64,000 nucleotides of DNA from Candidatus Kaistia colombiensis (GTDB taxonomy: Bacteria > Pseudomonadota > Alphaproteobacteria > Rhizobiales > Kaistiaceae), in contig CP119318.1 in the NCBI GenBank assembly GCA_029203105.1, positions 2,804,501 to 2,868,500 on the forward strand. Direction: 5' to 3'. Each line of letters begins with the position of its first letter. The stretch's first letter is position 1. The notes beneath the pieces were generated by a model. That model was not told the DNA's origin. It worked only from the letters and a program-made list of their open reading frames with translations, and did not search any database. Shown here piece after piece: positions 8,259-19,925 of this stretch. Made by a program: the position numbers and the translations under genes.

Positions 8259-8690
8259 TCAGTGGCCCTGGCGTGCCAGCCACGCGTCGGCTCCGCGCAT
8301 GTCGATGCCGTGCTCGGCGCCAAAAGCGGGCAGATCCTCCCGCTTCAGGCGGCCGTCCAGCACTTCGCCGATCGCAAAAAGCGTAAGCGAGCGGGTACCG
8401 CTGCGACAATGTGCCAGCACCGGCCCGTCTGACTTCGCCAGCACCGCCTGCAAGGCACGCACATCCTGCTCGCGGATCGAAGGGCCGGTGACGGGAATGT
8501 GGGCATAGAACAACCCGGCATCGGCGGCGGCCGCCGCCTCCTCGGCCGATGCTGGCTGGGTCGGTTCCTCGCCTTCGGGGCGATTGTTGATGACCGCCTT
8601 GAAGCCGAGGCCGGCGAGAACAGCGAAGTCCTCGAGCGCGATCTGCCCCGCGACGGAGAGCTTGTCGTTGATCTTGATGAGGGCGGTCAT
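8259..8690 (-). CDS. DUF442 / TIGR01244-family phosphatase-like protein
   Basis: The 143-residue protein has the family core GFKAVINNRPEGEEP near residues 29-43 and a catalytic-looking loop HCRSGTRS with Cys95 and Arg100. Members resemble protein tyrosine phosphatases or sulfur transferases and occur fused to beta-lactamase-fold hydrolases in sulfide-handling operons. Here the domain stands alone, with no Blh or BigR partner in view. The reaction is not established from sequence. The gene is divergent from the NAD(P)H-hydrate repair gene. Confidence 0.8.
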   Translation of the reverse strand: MTALIKINDKLSVAGQIALEDFAVLAGLGFKAVINNRPEGEEPTQPASAEEAAAAADAGLFYAHIPVTGPSIREQDVRALQAVLAKSDGPVLAHCRSGTRSLTLFAIGEVLDGRLKREDLPAFGAEHGIDMRGADAWLARQGH

Positions 8691-8909
8691 GAGCGGTGTC
8701 CCCGTTTTGAGGTGAAGTTGGCGGAGAACTTATCGCAGCGCGGGAAATGAACAACCATGTCCGCCGCGTCGAAGGGCCGCCTTCGTCGTCGCGACAGGCT
8801 TGTCGGGTCGATGTCACGATTGCGATGCGGCCCGCGTCGATCCACTCTGGTGCGGCGGCAAGGCAATGTGGCGGGTAGCGTGTTCGAGTTCGGAGGAGGG
8901 TGGGGCAGT

Positions 8910-10382
8910 ATGAACGAGCTTCTGGCGCCGGCTGAGATGGCGGAAGCGGACCGCCTCACCATCGCCGGCGGCAGGCCGGGGATCACCCTGATGGAGGCGG
9001 CCGGTCGGGCCGTCGCCGATGTCGCGGCGCGATCGCCGCTCGGTACGCGAATCGTGATTGCATGCGGGCCCGGCAACAATGGTGGTGACGGGTTTGTGGC
9101 GGCGCGCATCCTGACGGCGCGGGGCTATCGCGTGCAGCTGGGTCTGCTCGGTTCGCTGGGGCGGCTCAAGGGCGATGCGGCGCTGGCAGCGGCCGAATGG
9201 CGCGGCGAGACCCTGCCGCTTTCCGACATCGACTTTGGTGGCGCCGGACTGATCGTGGATGCTCTGTTCGGTGCCGGGCTGGATCGGGCGGTCGATGGTT
9301 CGGCCGCCGCGACGATCGCCGCCATCAATGCTTCGTCGGCCCGGGTCGTCGCCGTCGATTTGCCGAGCGGCATTCAGGGCGAGACAGGGCAGGTTCTGGG
9401 CGTCGCGGTCCGCGCCGACGACACGGTAACCTTCTTCCGGCCGAAGCCCGGCCATGTGCTGATGCCGGGCAGGGTCCATGTCGGCCGGCTGACGGTCGCT
9501 GATATTGGCATTCGTTCTAAGGTGCTGGACGAAATCCGGCCGCGCGCCTCCCTCAACCGTCCGGAGTTGTGGCTACCGCAACTGCCGACGCCGAAGGTCG
9601 ACGGCCACAAATATGATCGCGGCCATGCCGTCGTAGTCTCTGGTGGTTTCACGCAGACAGGTGCCGCCCGTCTGGCGGCGCGCGCCGCGCTTCGCGTCGG
9701 GGCAGGGCTGGTGACGCTCGCCTCGCCGCCCGCCGCGCTGGCGGTCAACGCGGCACATCTGACGGCGATCATGCTGAAGAGGATGGACGACGGGGCTGGG
9801 CTTTCCGAGCTTCTGGCCGATACGCGGCTGAACGCCGTCGCAATTGGGCCTGGGCTCGGTCCGGTCGAAGTCGCACGGCCGCTGGTCGAGGCGACCCTCG
9901 GTTCGTCGGCCTCGGTCGTCCTCGATGCGGATGGCATCTCGGCGTTTCGCGACGATCCGGAACGCCTCTTCGAGAGGATACGCGCGCGAAGCGCTCCTGT
10001 CGTCTTGACGCCGCATGATGGCGAGTTCGCGCGGCTGTTCCCCGATCTGGCGACCTTGCCCGGCAAGCTCGATCGCGCCCGGCAGGCCGCGTCGCGCTCC
10101 GGCGCCGTCGTTTTGCTCAAGGGGGCCGATACCACGGTAGCCGAGCCGGAGGGGCGCGCCACCATCGCCGACAATGCGCCGCCCTACCTGGCGACGGCAG
10201 GTTCCGGCGATGTTCTGGCGGGAATGATTCTCGGTCTGCTGGCGGAAGGCATGCCGGCCTTCGAGGCGGCGACGGCAGGCGTGTGGTTGCACGGCGACGC
10301 CGGGGCTCTCCTCGGACGAGGATTGATCGCGGAAGATCTGGCCGACGCGCTTCCACGGGTGTTCACGCGGCTTTTCGTTTGA
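8910..10382 (+). CDS. nnr: Bifunctional NAD(P)H-hydrate epimerase / ADP-dependent dehydratase
   Basis: This 490-residue protein joins an N-terminal YjeF_N epimerase (about 1-200, with GPGNNGGDGFVAARIL) to a C-terminal ribokinase-like YjeF_C dehydratase (about 215-490). The second half contains KYDRGHAVVVSGG, IGPGLG and a nucleotide-site motif LATAGSGDVLAGMILGLLAEG. Together they repair hydrated NADH and NADPH. Start 8910 is preferred because the family begins MNELLAPAEMAEAD and a GGAGGAG lies upstream, though about 11 bases away. It ends 64 bases before tRNA-Leu. Confidence 0.93.
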   Translation: MNELLAPAEMAEADRLTIAGGRPGITLMEAAGRAVADVAARSPLGTRIVIACGPGNNGGDGFVAARILTARGYRVQLGLLGSLGRLKGDAALAAAEWRGETLPLSDIDFGGAGLIVDALFGAGLDRAVDGSAAATIAAINASSARVVAVDLPSGIQGETGQVLGVAVRADDTVTFFRPKPGHVLMPGRVHVGRLTVADIGIRSKVLDEIRPRASLNRPELWLPQLPTPKVDGHKYDRGHAVVVSGGFTQTGAARLAARAALRVGAGLVTLASPPAALAVNAAHLTAIMLKRMDDGAGLSELLADTRLNAVAIGPGLGPVEVARPLVEATLGSSASVVLDADGISAFRDDPERLFERIRARSAPVVLTPHDGEFARLFPDLATLPGKLDRARQAASRSGAVVLLKGADTTVAEPEGRATIADNAPPYLATAGSGDVLAGMILGLLAEGMPAFEAATAGVWLHGDAGALLGRGLIAEDLADALPRVFTRLFV

Positions 10383-10446
10383 CCCTGCGACCGCTAGTGC
10401 TATAGAGGCCCCACCTTGGCCGGAGCCTAGCCGCGACCGGGTTATT

Positions 10447-10531
10447 GCGGGCGTGGTGGAATTGGTAGACACAGCAGGTTTAGGTCCTGCCGCCTCACGG
10501 TTTGGGGGTTCGAGTCCCTCCGCCCGCACCA
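10447..10531 (+). tRNA. tRNA-Leu (UAG)
   Basis: The 85-base gene has an acceptor stem GCGGGCG/CGCCCGC, a D arm GGTGGAATTGGTAGAC, an anticodon loop TTTAGGT giving anticodon UAG, a class II variable arm, a T arm GGGGGTTCGAGTCCCTC and an encoded CCA. The long variable arm and anticodon together identify leucine. Confidence 0.97.
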
Positions 10532-10605
10532 TTGCCCGGAATAAGCCGTGAACGCAGCCGGGCGAACGCCAAAGACCGATCGGATCCAGACAGAAAGCGC
10601 TGAAC

Positions 10606-11958
10606 ATGCAGGTGACCGAGACCCTCGCAGAGGGCCTGAAACGTGAACTCAAGATCGTGGTCCCGGCGACCGAACTCGACAGCCGCCTTTCGGCGCGTCT
10701 GGAGGAGATGAAGGGCCAGGTCCAGCTCAAGGGCTTCCGTCCGGGCAAAGTGCCGGTCGCGCATCTGCGCCGGATCTACGGCAAGTCGGCCATGGCTGAA
10801 ATCGTTCAGAACGTCCTGAACGAGAATGCCCGCAAGACACTTGAAGAGCGCGGCGAGCGCGCTGCCATGCAGCCGAGCTTCGATCTGCCCGAGGACGAGT
10901 CCGATGCCGGCGAAGTGCTCGCGGGCAAGAAGGATCTGGCCTATACGATGACCTATGAGGTCCTGCCGAAGTTCGAACTCGGCGATTTCAAGGGCATCAA
11001 GATCGAGCGTCCGGTTGCGGAAATCTCCGACGAGGAAGTCGAGTCCGAGCTCAAGCGCCTCGCGCGCGATTCGGCCGACTACGCCGCCAAGGATGGCGCG
11101 GCCGCCGATGGCGATCGCCTGACCATCTCCTATCTCGGCAAGCTCGATGGCGAGCCCTTCGAGGGCGGTGCCGACGACAATGCGTTCGTGACGCTCGGCT
11201 CCGGCCGCTTCATCCCGGGCTTCGAGGAGCAGCTTGCCGGCGCCAAGGCCGGCGAGGAACGCGTCCTCAACGTGACCTTCCCCGAGGAATACGGCGCGAA
11301 GCAGCTGGCCGGCAAGGCCGCTACCTTCGACGTCGTCGTCAAGGAAGTGTCGGCTCCGGTCGAGGCGACCATCGACGACGAGTGGGCGAAGAAGTTCGGC
11401 ATCGAATCGCTCGACGAGCTGAAGGCGACGATGCGCCAGCAGCTCGAGAGCCGGCTTGGCGTTGCAACCCGCACCAAGGTCAAGCGTCAGCTGCTCGACC
11501 AGCTCGACGAGAAGCACGCCTTCGAACTGCCGCCGACGATGGTTGAGCAGGAGTTCCAGAACGTCTGGAACCAGGTCACCCAGGATCTGCAGCGTTCGGG
11601 TAGCAGCTTCGCCGACGAGGACACGACAGAAGAGGCTGCCAAGGCCGACTACCGCAAGATCGCCGAGCGTCGCGTGCGCCTGGGCCTGGTCCTGTCGGAA
11701 ATCGGCGAGCAGAACTCGATCCAGGTCACCGACGAGGAAGTGCAGCGCGCGCTCGTCGACCGGATCCGTCAGTTCCCGGGCCAGGAGAAGCAGGTCTACG
11801 ACTTCTACCGCGAGAACCCGGACGCGCTGGCCAGCCTGCGCGCGCCGATCTTCGAGGAGAAGGTCGTCGACTACGTTCTCGGCCTCGCGGAGATCACCGA
11901 CAAGACGGTGTCGCGCGAAGAGCTGATGAAGGACGACGAGGAAGAAGCGACGGCCTGA
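10606..11958 (+). CDS. tig: Trigger factor, ribosome-bound chaperone and prolyl isomerase
   Basis: The 450-residue protein has the three usual parts: an N-terminal ribosome-binding domain with the tail-loop signature GFRPGKVP (about residues 44-51), a middle FKBP-type PPIase domain (about 160-245, with GSGRFIPGFEEQLAG) and a helical C-terminal chaperone domain. The start MQVTETLAEGLKRELKIVVP is canonical. It protects nascent chains at the ribosome exit. It precedes clpP-clpX-lon in the widely conserved bacterial order. Confidence 0.98.
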   Translation: MQVTETLAEGLKRELKIVVPATELDSRLSARLEEMKGQVQLKGFRPGKVPVAHLRRIYGKSAMAEIVQNVLNENARKTLEERGERAAMQPSFDLPEDESDAGEVLAGKKDLAYTMTYEVLPKFELGDFKGIKIERPVAEISDEEVESELKRLARDSADYAAKDGAAADGDRLTISYLGKLDGEPFEGGADDNAFVTLGSGRFIPGFEEQLAGAKAGEERVLNVTFPEEYGAKQLAGKAATFDVVVKEVSAPVEATIDDEWAKKFGIESLDELKATMRQQLESRLGVATRTKVKRQLLDQLDEKHAFELPPTMVEQEFQNVWNQVTQDLQRSGSSFADEDTTEEAAKADYRKIAERRVRLGLVLSEIGEQNSIQVTDEEVQRALVDRIRQFPGQEKQVYDFYRENPDALASLRAPIFEEKVVDYVLGLAEITDKTVSREELMKDDEEEATA

Positions 11959-12009
11959 TCGGCCCTCGCTCACGCCTCCGGATCGGGCCTGGCCCGCATC
12001 CGTAACGAA

Positions 12010-12042
12010 ACGGTGGCCCGACGAAAGCCGGGTCACCCGACG
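12010..12042 (+). terminator. Probable tig terminator hairpin
   Basis: Downstream of tig the bases GGTGGCCCG...CGGGTCACC form an imperfect stem around ACGAAAGC. No T tract follows, so efficiency is uncertain. Confidence 0.35.
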
Positions 12043-12099
12043 CGGAGCGGTTGCGACCACGTCGGGATGACGGTCTGCGAGAGGGTCTTCCACCACCCC

Positions 12100-12127
12100 C
12101 TTTCGAACGCAGACGGCGTACCATATG
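12100..12127 (+). promoter_or_regulatory. Candidate promoter for clpP
   Basis: CTTTCGAAC and, 15 bases after the first hexamer, CCATATGT resemble a heat-shock sigma (RpoH) promoter pair about 100 bases before clpP. The match is imperfect. It is offered because clpP is a classic heat-shock gene and the 266-base tig-clpP gap must hold its promoter. Confidence 0.3.
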
Positions 12128-12224
12128 TATGGGCCTTCAAGCCCCGGGAATCGGTCATGCCGAGTGAGGTCGGGCCGGGGCATCTCAAGGTAATCGTGGC
12201 AGCCCACTGCGCCGAAGGAAGATC

Positions 12225-12860
12225 ATGAAAGATCCTATCGACCTCTACATGAACACGCTGGTGCCGATGGTGGTCGAGCAGACCAATCGCGGCGAGCGTG
12301 CCTACGACATCTATTCGCGACTGCTGAAGGAGCGGATCATTTTCGTCACGGGTCCCGTTGAGGACTATATGGCGACGCTGATCACCGCCCAGCTTCTCTT
12401 CCTCGAGGCCGAGAACCCGAAGAAAGAGATCGCGATGTATATCAACTCGCCGGGCGGTGTCGTCTCGTCGGGTCTGGCGATCTATGACACGATGCAGTTC
12501 ATCAAGCCGGCGGTATCGACGCTCTGCGTCGGCCAGGCCGCGTCGATGGGCTCGCTGCTTCTCACCGCCGGCGAAAAGGGCATGCGCTTCGCGCTGCCGA
12601 ACGCCCGCGTCATGGTGCATCAGCCTTCCGGTGGCTATCAGGGCCAGGTGACGGACATCCTGATCCATGCCCGCGAAGTCGAGAGCCTGCGCAAGCGGCT
12701 CAACGAAATCTACGTGCATCACACCGGCCAGGACATGAAGAGCGTTGAAGACGCGCTCGAGCGCGACAACTTCATGGTTGCCGAGCGGGCCGTCGAGTTC
12801 GGCCTGATCGATCAGGTCCTGACGAACCGTGACGCGCTCGATTCGATCAAGAAGGACTGA
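12225..12860 (+). CDS. clpP: ATP-dependent Clp protease proteolytic subunit
   Basis: The 211-residue serine protease has the catalytic serine in GQAASMGSLLLTAG, the histidine in ARVMVHQPSGGYQGQ, and the aspartate in the ALERDNFM region. The start MKDPIDLYMNTLVPMVVEQ matches the alphaproteobacterial form with its short propeptide. ClpP tetradecamers degrade proteins unfolded by ClpX or ClpA. clpX follows after 245 bases. Confidence 0.98.
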   Translation: MKDPIDLYMNTLVPMVVEQTNRGERAYDIYSRLLKERIIFVTGPVEDYMATLITAQLLFLEAENPKKEIAMYINSPGGVVSSGLAIYDTMQFIKPAVSTLCVGQAASMGSLLLTAGEKGMRFALPNARVMVHQPSGGYQGQVTDILIHAREVESLRKRLNEIYVHHTGQDMKSVEDALERDNFMVAERAVEFGLIDQVLTNRDALDSIKKD

Positions 12861-13105
12861 TCGGATCGATCCGGAATAACCCTCCCGCGCTAGCCTGGTC
12901 GGCTGTTCGACAGCCGGCCGCGACATTAAGTATCTGTTGATCATGTCGCGCTTAGCATGATTGGATCGCAATCATAGGATTGCTTCCGTCGGAAGGGACA
13001 TCAGGGTCCGAATTTTCGACCACCGGTTCGACCGCAGTCGAGCCGGACGAGACATCGAAGAAGTCGTTTGGAGGTCCCAAGCCTGAACGACAGCGAGGTA
13101 GACGG

Positions 13106-14377
13106 ATGAGCAAAGTCAGCGGAAGCGACACCAAGAATACGCTCTATTGCTCGTTTTGCGGCAAGAGCCAGCATGAGGTGCGCAAGCTGATCGCAGGGCC
13201 GACCGTGTTCATCTGCGATGAATGCGTCGAGCTGTGCATGGACATCATTCGCGAGGAATCGAAGTCCTCGCTGGTGAAATCGCGCGACGGCGTTCCCACG
13301 CCGCTCGAGATTTGCGCGGTCCTGGATGATTACGTGATCGGCCAGCGCCACGCCAAGCGCGTGCTGTCGGTCGCCGTTCACAACCACTACAAGCGGCTGA
13401 ACCACGCGGCGAAGAACAACGACGTCGAGTTGTCCAAGTCGAACATCCTGCTGATCGGCCCGACCGGTTGCGGCAAGACGCTGCTCGCGCAGACCCTTGC
13501 CCGCATCCTCGACGTGCCGTTCACGATGGCCGATGCGACGACCCTGACCGAAGCCGGCTATGTCGGTGAGGATGTCGAGAACATCATCCTCAAGCTGCTG
13601 CAGTCGGCCGACTACAATGTCGAGCGGGCCCAGCGCGGCATCGTCTACATCGACGAAGTCGACAAGATCTCCCGCAAGTCGGACAATCCGTCGATCACGC
13701 GCGACGTGTCGGGCGAGGGCGTCCAGCAGGCGCTGCTGAAGATCATGGAAGGCACGGTTGCCTCCGTGCCGCCGCAGGGCGGCCGCAAGCACCCGCAGCA
13801 GGAGTTCCTGCAGGTCGACACGACGAACATCCTGTTCATCTGTGGCGGCGCCTTCGCGGGTCTCGAGAAGATCATCTCGGATCGCGGACGTTCCACCTCG
13901 ATCGGCTTCGGCGCGCGTGTTTCGGCACCGGAAGATCGCCGCACCGGCGAGCTGTTCCGCAATGTCGAGCCCGAGGACCTGCTGAAATTCGGCCTGATCC
14001 CGGAGTTTGTCGGCCGTCTGCCCGTGCTGGCGACGCTCGAGGACCTCGACGAGCCGGCGCTGATCACGATCCTGACCGAGCCGAAGAACGCGCTCGTCAA
14101 GCAGTACCAGCGCCTGTTCGAAATGGAGAATGTCGAGCTGACGTTCCATCCGGACGCGCTTTCGGCGATCGCCAAGAAGGCCATCGAGCGCAAGACCGGC
14201 GCGCGCGGCCTCCGCTCGATCATGGAGGCGATCCTGCTCGAGACGATGTTCGACCTACCGGGCCTCGATGGCGTGCAGGAAGTCGTCATCTCGGCAGAGG
14301 TCGTCGACGGTTCCGCCCGTCCGCTCTACATCTATGCGGAGCGGCAGGACGAGGCGGTGGCGAGCGCCGGTGCGTAA
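13106..14377 (+). CDS. clpX: ClpX, unfoldase of the ClpXP protease
   Basis: The 423-residue AAA+ protein opens with MSKVSGSDTKNTLYCSFCGK and an N-terminal C4 zinc-binding domain (CSFC at about residues 15-18 and CDEC near 40-43). It has Walker A GPTGCGKT, Walker B IVYIDEVDKI, the pore-loop neighbourhood EAGYVGEDVEN and sensor/arginine-finger region GLIPEFVGRLPV. It feeds tagged substrates to ClpP. The start at 13106 matches ClpX length and has a purine-rich upstream site. Confidence 0.98.
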   Translation: MSKVSGSDTKNTLYCSFCGKSQHEVRKLIAGPTVFICDECVELCMDIIREESKSSLVKSRDGVPTPLEICAVLDDYVIGQRHAKRVLSVAVHNHYKRLNHAAKNNDVELSKSNILLIGPTGCGKTLLAQTLARILDVPFTMADATTLTEAGYVGEDVENIILKLLQSADYNVERAQRGIVYIDEVDKISRKSDNPSITRDVSGEGVQQALLKIMEGTVASVPPQGGRKHPQQEFLQVDTTNILFICGGAFAGLEKIISDRGRSTSIGFGARVSAPEDRRTGELFRNVEPEDLLKFGLIPEFVGRLPVLATLEDLDEPALITILTEPKNALVKQYQRLFEMENVELTFHPDALSAIAKKAIERKTGARGLRSIMEAILLETMFDLPGLDGVQEVVISAEVVDGSARPLYIYAERQDEAVASAGA

Positions 14378-14402
14378 GCCAAGGCGGCCATAGCGAATTG
14401 AA

Positions 14403-14432
14403 ACGGCGGGGCTTGTCCCCGCCGTTTTTTTT
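14403..14432 (+). terminator. Rho-independent terminator after clpX
   Basis: GGCGGGG-CTTG-TCCCCGCC followed by eight T residues is a textbook intrinsic terminator 25 bases after the clpX stop. Confidence 0.92.
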
Positions 14433-14765
14433 GCCCGTCATCCGGTCGCTTCAGTCATCCGTGCGGCTCGCGATATCGGGTGGATCCGCTTGGTCTTCAG
14501 GGGGGATCGGCGCCTCCGAGCCGGCGAGCAGCCGAGGTGAGGCGGGACTTGTAAGGGGGCCGACGAAAACCAGTGCCGCGAGGGCAGGAAGCGTACGGCC
14601 GACAACTTGACACCCCGATGGTGCGACGCCACCTATTGGACAATGCATCGCAAGATGCTCCGACCCCTGAGTCGACCCGCCGGCCAATCCTCCATGGCAG
14701 GCGGCTCATCTCCCAAGCCGAACGGTGCCAATTCTGGGCCGTACCCGGTTCGAAAGGAATGCCTC
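14433..14765. other. clpX-lon intergenic region with probable lon promoter
   Basis: No gene is supported. A perfect -35 hexamer TTGACA sits at 14607-14612, followed after 18 bases by ACCTAT, about 130 bases before lon. The same CTTGACA could be read as a heat-shock sigma element. Which sigma factor reads it cannot be decided here. Confidence 0.4.
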
Positions 14766-17199
<2,434 letters not shown>

Positions 17200-17223
17200 C
17201 GGCAGAATCCTGCGAAAATGACG

Positions 17224-17249
17224 ACGCCCGCCGCTTCGGCGGGCGTTTT
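17224..17249 (+). terminator. Rho-independent terminator after lon
   Basis: ACGCCCGCCG-CTT-CGGCGGGCGT is a perfect 10-base stem followed by TTT, 24 bases after the lon stop. Confidence 0.88.
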
Positions 17250-17391
17250 CATGTGGTATTTCGACCAAATATCGATCAAAAGCGCGGAATTCCGCCAGTT
17301 TCTCTTGCCTTTGGCCTCATTTTCAGTGATTTCTCGCGCTCGGTCGGGGCATGCGAATCGTCCCGGCTCAAGACCTGAGAAAGGATCATCC

Positions 17392-17667
17392 ATGGCTAAC
17401 AAGAACGATCTCATCGCTGCCGTCGCCGAGCGTACCGGCACGTCCAAGGCCGCCGCCGCGGAGGCTGTCGACGCAACGTTCGACGTGATCACGGCTGCCC
17501 TGAAGTCGGGTGACGAAGTCAAGATCATCGGCTTCGGCAATTTCAGCGTCGCCGCGCGCGCCGCGAGCGAAGGCCGCAATCCGCGTACCGGCGAGACGAT
17601 CCAGATCGCCGCTTCCAAGACGCCGAAGTTCAAGGCCGGCAAGGGCCTCAAGGACGCCGTCAACTAA
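17392..17667 (+). CDS. hupB: HU-family nucleoid protein
   Basis: The 91-residue protein starts MANKNDLIAAVAERTGTSKA and has the DNA-binding signature VKIIGFGNFSVAARAASEGRNPRTGE. HU dimers bend and compact DNA. AAAGGA lies upstream of the ATG at 17392; the longer open frame upstream is not HU-like. It follows lon and precedes tRNA-Val and the nuo region. Confidence 0.97.
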   Translation: MANKNDLIAAVAERTGTSKAAAAEAVDATFDVITAALKSGDEVKIIGFGNFSVAARAASEGRNPRTGETIQIAASKTPKFKAGKGLKDAVN

Positions 17668-17692
17668 GCCATTCCGGGCTTGTTGGGTTTCT

Positions 17693-17729
17693 ACGGCCTT
17701 ACGCCTCGAGCGTGAGGCCGTTTTATTTT
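17693..17729 (+). terminator. Rho-independent terminator after hupB
   Basis: ACGGCCTTACGC and GCGTGAGGCCGT pair across a short CTCGA loop with one mismatch, and TTTTATTTT follows. Confidence 0.9.
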
Positions 17730-17813
17730 GTGCGTGCGACCGAAAGCCCGTCTTTCCACCCTTGTAAGGCGGGGCGCTTTTCGCCTAAACGTCTCGGCGC
17801 TGCAGGACACTGC

Positions 17814-17889
17814 GGGCGGTTAGCTCAGTTGGTAGAGCGCCTCGTTTACACCGAGGATGTCGGGAGTTCGAGTCTCTCACCGCCCACCA
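17814..17889 (+). tRNA. tRNA-Val (UAC)
   Basis: Acceptor GGGCGGT/ACCGCCC, D arm GCTCAGTTGGTAGAGC, anticodon stem CCTCG/CGAGG with loop TTTACAC (anticodon UAC), T loop TTCGAGT and encoded CCA are all present in 76 bases. Confidence 0.97.
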
Positions 17890-18249
17890 TGCCTCCGCGC
17901 CACCCGCGCCGGCTGCCCGCGCCCCAATCCATCTCGATCCTCTAGCTTGTCCATCCGGGCGCAAACCGCGCTCCACGACCTCGTATGGCGGTTTTCGTGC
18001 CACTTGCCACGCCGCGGCACGGGGCGGGCTGGAATCCGACCGGCCAACGGCGTCGGCACGGACTGCCGCCGAACCTGTCCATCAGGCCGGGAGAGGTGGT
18101 TTTGGCGGTTCCTCGCGGTTTTCGCCGGCTCACCCGGTTTTCCACAATGCCGCTGGACAGCGTGCTTGACTTGGATAGGTCGGTACCGTACTTCAGCGCT
18201 CAACACGACGCGGCGACGAGCTGCGGCGGCCCCGGAAGGGGACCCCAGC
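17890..18249. other. Gene-free spacer between tRNA-Val and the first tRNA-Asp
   Basis: Short open frames here overlap tRNA genes or lack ribosome sites, and I see no conserved protein. A TTGACT at about 18167 may belong to the tRNA-Asp promoter. Confidence 0.5.
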
Positions 18250-18326
<77 letters not shown>

Positions 18327-18470
18327 TTCTTTCTCCGAGCATCGGATTGCATCGCAGCAATTCGCTTGGAATGCGGATCGAAGCGCGCGGGCCTGCTGTG
18401 CCTGGTAGCGCTTTCGATCTCTCTCTGCACGATGCGGCCGAGGCTGCGTCGACCCGTAAGGGGCACCCGC

Positions 18471-18547
<77 letters not shown>

Positions 18548-19167
18548 TTCTCTCTCCCAGTCTTCCTTTGATTCCTGTTTGTAGGCCCCCTTGGCCCGTC
18601 AGCAGGCGTAGTCATTCTGTTGGTGCCGGAATTCTGCTGATGCCGGAATTGCGCCTGCGCCGGGCGTCTGCGGTGGCGGCTGGCGCTCCGGGCTTTCTTT
18701 GCCCGTTCTCGTGCCTTTCGGCCGCAGGCGGCCCGCGTAGACGGCAGGAGAGGGCTCTGATGCCGGGTGGGGTGATAGGCGGTATCGCCCGCCGGGTCGG
18801 TCGGATCCGCGCACGCGTGGCGCTAGGGGTTCTCGACGCTCATGTTCCTGGTGTCGCCGCGAGCGAGCTCGCCCCCTATGCGCGCGATCGAGCTGGCGCC
18901 TCCGCCGATGGGGAGGGCGTCCCTGCCATTCTTGGCGCCCGGTCTGGCCGTGTCGCGGACGCCGCCTCAGAAGCCGCACGGCGATGCGTCCGGAAGCTGT
19001 TGTTGTCGGCATTCAAATCTGGCCAGGAAACGCAGCGGATAGCCGCAATACTTATGCTGCGACGCAGCGTCAATAAGATTAGGTCCGTCGCCGTGACAAG
19101 TTTATCATCTCGTTGCTGCCGTCGGTCACGAATGATTCGGGCTCGGTCGGCCTCTTAGGGGGTTCGC
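18548..19167. other. 620-base stretch with no supported gene
   Basis: Open frames on both strands have arginine-rich, low-complexity translations typical of GC-rich noncoding DNA and none has a convincing start. It contains an imperfect tandem repeat (18617-18650) and a hairpin GCTGCG-A-CGCAGC near 19054-19066 flanked by CTTAT and AATAAG. The last 100 bases are AT-richer and probably hold the promoter of the next small gene. Confidence 0.5.
18617..18650 (+). repeat. Imperfect 17-base tandem repeat
   Basis: CTGTTGGTGCCGGAATT is followed directly by CTGCTGATGCCGGAATT, with two mismatches. It may be chance or the remnant of slippage. Confidence 0.6.
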
Positions 19168-19476
19168 ATGGAAACTCTACTGCCTTTGATCATCCAAGTG
19201 GTCGCCGGCTTGATCGGCGGCAACGCGGCCGGCTCGGCGCTCAAGGACAAGAGCCTCGGCGCGACGGGTAACTCGATTGCCGGCGGCATCGGCGGCATCG
19301 TCCTCGGCCAGATCTTGCAGGCCGTTATGGGCGGCGCGGCTCCTGGCGCGGGCGCGGCGATGGCCGGCATGGATATCGGCAAGATCGTCACCGATATCGT
19401 CGGCGGCGGCGCGGGCGGCGCAATCCTGACCGCGATCGTCGGGATCTTGAAGAATCAGGTTTCCGGCGCCCGCTAA
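19168..19476 (+). CDS. Small glycine-zipper membrane-associated protein, function unknown
   Basis: This 102-residue protein starts METLLPLIIQVVAGLIGGNA and is built of glycine/alanine-rich hydrophobic stretches (about 8-20, 35-60 and 72-95), with repeated GGxxG spacing as in glycine-zipper proteins. No catalytic motif is visible. It has its own ribosome site (GGGGG before ATG) and its own intrinsic terminator, so it is a real monocistronic gene. It sits between tRNA-Asp and nuoA but need not be linked to complex I. Confidence 0.75.
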   Translation: METLLPLIIQVVAGLIGGNAAGSALKDKSLGATGNSIAGGIGGIVLGQILQAVMGGAAPGAGAAMAGMDIGKIVTDIVGGGAGGAILTAIVGILKNQVSGAR

Positions 19477-19528
19477 GCGCTGCCTGACATCCCGCGCGGG
19501 GTGGCTTTCATCTCGGTCGGTTTTGGGC

Positions 19529-19556
19529 AATGGGGGCGATTCGCCCCCATTTTTTT
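19529..19556 (+). terminator. Rho-independent terminator of the glycine-zipper gene
   Basis: AATGGGGGCG-ATT-CGCCCCCATT followed by a run of T is a strong intrinsic terminator, 52 bases after the stop. Confidence 0.93.
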
Positions 19557-19925
19557 ATGGAAGCGAACTTTCCCTGCGGCCGTCCGTTCTGGGTGATTTC
19601 CGCGCCGCGTTCGGCCGTTCCTGCGGGACATCTCGCCGCATACGTCGTTCCTTTCATTCCTCCAGTTCTAATTTTCGCCGGTTTTCGGCCGGGATGCGCT
19701 AAGTTGGCGTTCCGGGGCGCCGTCTGCGGCGGGCTTGGGGCTTGCCACGTCTGTTCGCCTCCGATAAGCCTCGCCTCATGTTTTCGACCGCCGCCCCGGC
19801 GGATCGCCGCTTTTGCCGCGGCCGGCCGATATCTTAGTCGAGTGAAACGCTTGGCGGCCTTTTTGCGCCGCACCATCTCAAGGCAGCGGCGCGGCTGCTT
19901 GAGAGGGAGCAACGGAGCCGGATAC
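19557..19925. other. Leader region of the nuo operon
   Basis: These 369 bases between a strong terminator and nuoA must contain the nuo promoter. I could not pick a convincing -35/-10 pair, and the open frame running through it into nuoA has no family resemblance before the nuoA methionine. Confidence 0.4.

Noticed and set aside
10495..12207. 570-codon antisense frame over tRNA-Leu and tig
   Set aside because: It reads through a tRNA gene and the conserved trigger factor; not a plausible protein.
18568..19158. 196-codon plus-strand frame and 137-codon minus-strand frame in the gene-free stretch
   Set aside because: Both are arginine-rich, low-complexity translations, overlap each other, lack ribosome sites and match no family I know.
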